This document shows, piece by piece, positions 6,319-7,255 of a stretch of DNA of 7,255 nucleotides. The notes beneath the pieces were generated by a model. It saw nothing but the letters and a program-made list of their open reading frames with translations, was not told where the DNA came from and did no database searches. The stretch is from Nitrospinota bacterium (GTDB taxonomy: Bacteria > Tectomicrobia > Entotheonellia > J063), in the NCBI GenBank assembly GCA_003696125.1, contig RFHZ01000489.1, positions 1-7,255 of the forward strand, read 5' to 3'. A program made the position numbers and the translations under genes. How positions within the stretch are numbered: position 1 is the first letter of the stretch; each line of letters opens with the position of its first letter.

Positions 6319-6785
6319 TGTTTCTCCTCTATTTCCTCCCGTATCTTTCCTCGCTGGTACCGTACCCGTTGCGGCGTGATCTTCAAGACAACGCGAGAGG
6401 CTTTCAATTGAGCGGCCTGCGGGGAGTCTGGTGTCGTGGCCACCTCTGAGAAGAGAAGGGCAAAGAGGTCTTCAGGAAGGTCGGCAATAGACTCTATCAC
6501 CTCGCATTCCCCCTCGATGATGGCACTTTCTATACGGATAAAACCCGGTTCTGGTGCTGTTTCCTGGTCCACCTGATCCACGATGAGGGTCACCTGGGGG
6601 TAGCGACGGATGTTCCGCACCTTGACCGAGTGTCGCAGGGTTCTGATATAAAGGGATGGATCAGATGGTCGTCGATAGAAACGAACCATGACGACATGGG
6701 GGGCTCTTCCCTCACGAAAGCTGACCAGTTTCCCATGCACACTCCCCTGCAAGAAGCGCTGTAGACGTTCCATCACCCCTGTCAC
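6315..6785 (-). CDS. PPOX-type split-barrel (FMN/F420-binding-like) protein
   Basis: 156 residues from a GTG at 6785. The pattern is that of the pyridoxamine 5'-phosphate oxidase-like split barrel: an N-terminal helix, strands with GKLVSFREGRAPHVVMVRF (about residues 18-36), LYIRTLRHSVKVRNIRRYP (about 44-62), VTLIVDQ, then IESAIIEGECEVIE and a basic/acidic C-terminal tail. The SxKVRNIRR element is where family members contact the phosphate of FMN or F420. The exact reaction cannot be told; members include oxidases, reductases and heme- or flavin-binding proteins. The frame stays open to 6842, but that would overlap the upstream gene by 61 bases. GTG 6785 gives a 4-base GTGA overlap with the enoyl-CoA hydratase stop and has a ggaaagg sequence just upstream; GTG 6776 and ATG 6773 are alternatives. 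It is the middle gene of a three-gene coupled operon. Confidence 0.82.
   Translation of the reverse strand: MTGVMERLQRFLQGSVHGKLVSFREGRAPHVVMVRFYRRPSDPSLYIRTLRHSVKVRNIRRYPQVTLIVDQVDQETAPEPGFIRIESAIIEGECEVIESIADLPEDLFALLFSEVATTPDSPQAAQLKASRVVLKITPQRVRYQRGKIREEIEEKQ
6324..6330 (-). promoter_or_regulatory. Ribosome binding site of the M19 peptidase gene, inside the PPOX coding end
   Basis: agaggag on the minus strand lies 5 bases before GTG 6318 and 8 before ATG 6315, within the last codons of the preceding gene (Glu-Glu-Lys-Gln end). The better spacing favours the ATG slightly. Confidence 0.55.
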
Positions 6786-7255
6786 TTTCCTTTCCAGACC
6801 GGTTTGCGTTTTTCGGCAAAGGCACGAGGACCTTCCACCCAATCCTCAGAATTGCGGAGCTGTTCTACGGCAGGGTAGCGGTGTTCCATGGCATCCTGCA
6901 GGGAGAATTTCAGCCCTTCCATCGCCGCCTGCTTGCTGGCCCGGACCGAAAGGGGAGCGCACTCCAGGATCTCGCGCGCCCAGCGCTCTGCTGTGGGCAT
7001 CAGTTCGGCCAGCGGCACCACTTCATTGACCAGGCCGATCTCCTTGGCGTACTGGGCGGAGATGCGCTTGCCGGTCAGGATCATCCCCATGGCGATCTTC
7101 ATCGGGATCTGGCGGGGGAGGCGGTGTACCCCTCCGGCACCGGCCATCAGCCCGACACGTGGCTCTGGGAGACCAAACTCCGCATGCTCGGCAGCGATGA
7201 TGATATCCGTGGCCAGGGCGATCTCAAATCCCCCGCCCAGGGCGAAGCCGTTGAC
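6782..7255 (-). CDS. Enoyl-CoA hydratase/isomerase (crotonase) family, N-terminus cut off by window edge
   Basis: The visible 157 residues are the C-terminal part of a protein of usually about 260. The frame is open to the right edge; an internal Met at 7147 is not the start. The first visible residues, VNGFALGGGFEIALATDI, carry the oxyanion-hole/CoA-loop glycines and a Glu (visible residue 11). LPEPRVGLMAGAGG carries a second Glu (visible residue 31), 20 residues later as in rat mitochondrial enoyl-CoA hydratase (Glu144 and Glu164). Both acid/base residues are thus kept, favouring hydratase chemistry (water addition to 2-enoyl-CoA) over the one-Glu isomerases. The end, GPRAFAEKRKPVWKGK, is typical of the family. 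The CoA substrate cannot be told without the N-terminal half. The stop overlaps the PPOX start by GTGA, and it is the first visible gene of the operon. Confidence 0.94.
   Translation of the reverse strand, partial: VNGFALGGGFEIALATDIIIAAEHAEFGLPEPRVGLMAGAGGVHRLPRQIPMKIAMGMILTGKRISAQYAKEIGLVNEVVPLAELMPTAERWAREILECAPLSVRASKQAAMEGLKFSLQDAMEHRYPAVEQLRNSEDWVEGPRAFAEKRKPVWKGK

Noticed and set aside
5374-6411. Long + strand open frame (345 codons) opposite the M19 peptidase gene
   Set aside because: It is the antisense shadow of a gene with all family motifs; the translation is low-complexity, resembles no family and lacks a convincing ribosome binding site.

Overview
The window looks like chromosomal DNA from a diderm (Gram-negative-type) bacterium. 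Pointers to this are a twitching-motility ATPase (PilT), a compact PAAR spike-tip protein of contractile injection systems, a lipoprotein protease and a PDZ–prohibitin-like membrane protein. Base composition is moderately GC-rich by eye and looks even throughout. No insertion sequence, tRNA, rRNA, CRISPR array or phage integrase is visible. I cannot name the phylum from these genes; an environmental lineage is plausible, but that is only an impression.

Layout, left to right. A PAAR protein (+) starts at the left edge and is probably the last gene of a cluster lying outside the window. It converges on a dodecin gene (-). A 206-base divergent region (516-721) follows, holding a rho-independent terminator pointing right, a small set of competing hairpins and a plausible sigma-70 promoter. 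It leads into a large + strand gene for a PDZ + SPFH (prohibitin/stomatin-like) membrane protein. That gene converges, 17 bases apart, on pilT (-), which lies downstream of a Nudix hydrolase gene (-). The Nudix gene is divergent, across only 63 bases, from a + strand lipoprotein carboxy-terminal processing protease (S41). The protease gene converges on a three-gene minus-strand operon read from the right edge: enoyl-CoA hydratase/isomerase (5' end cut off), a PPOX-type split-barrel protein and an M19 membrane-dipeptidase-like metallopeptidase. These three are joined by 4-base GTGA overlaps.

How the genes fit together. There is no single pathway. Two envelope proteins carry PDZ domains (the PDZ–SPFH scaffold and the S41 protease), which fits envelope protein quality control, but they are separate transcription units. 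The most unusual item is the PDZ–SPFH fusion. Its predicted topology puts both the PDZ and the SPFH domain outside the cytoplasm, as in HflK/HflC but with a built-in peptide-binding module. The other genes look like ordinary housekeeping or accessory genes; I found no clear evidence of a wholly new system.
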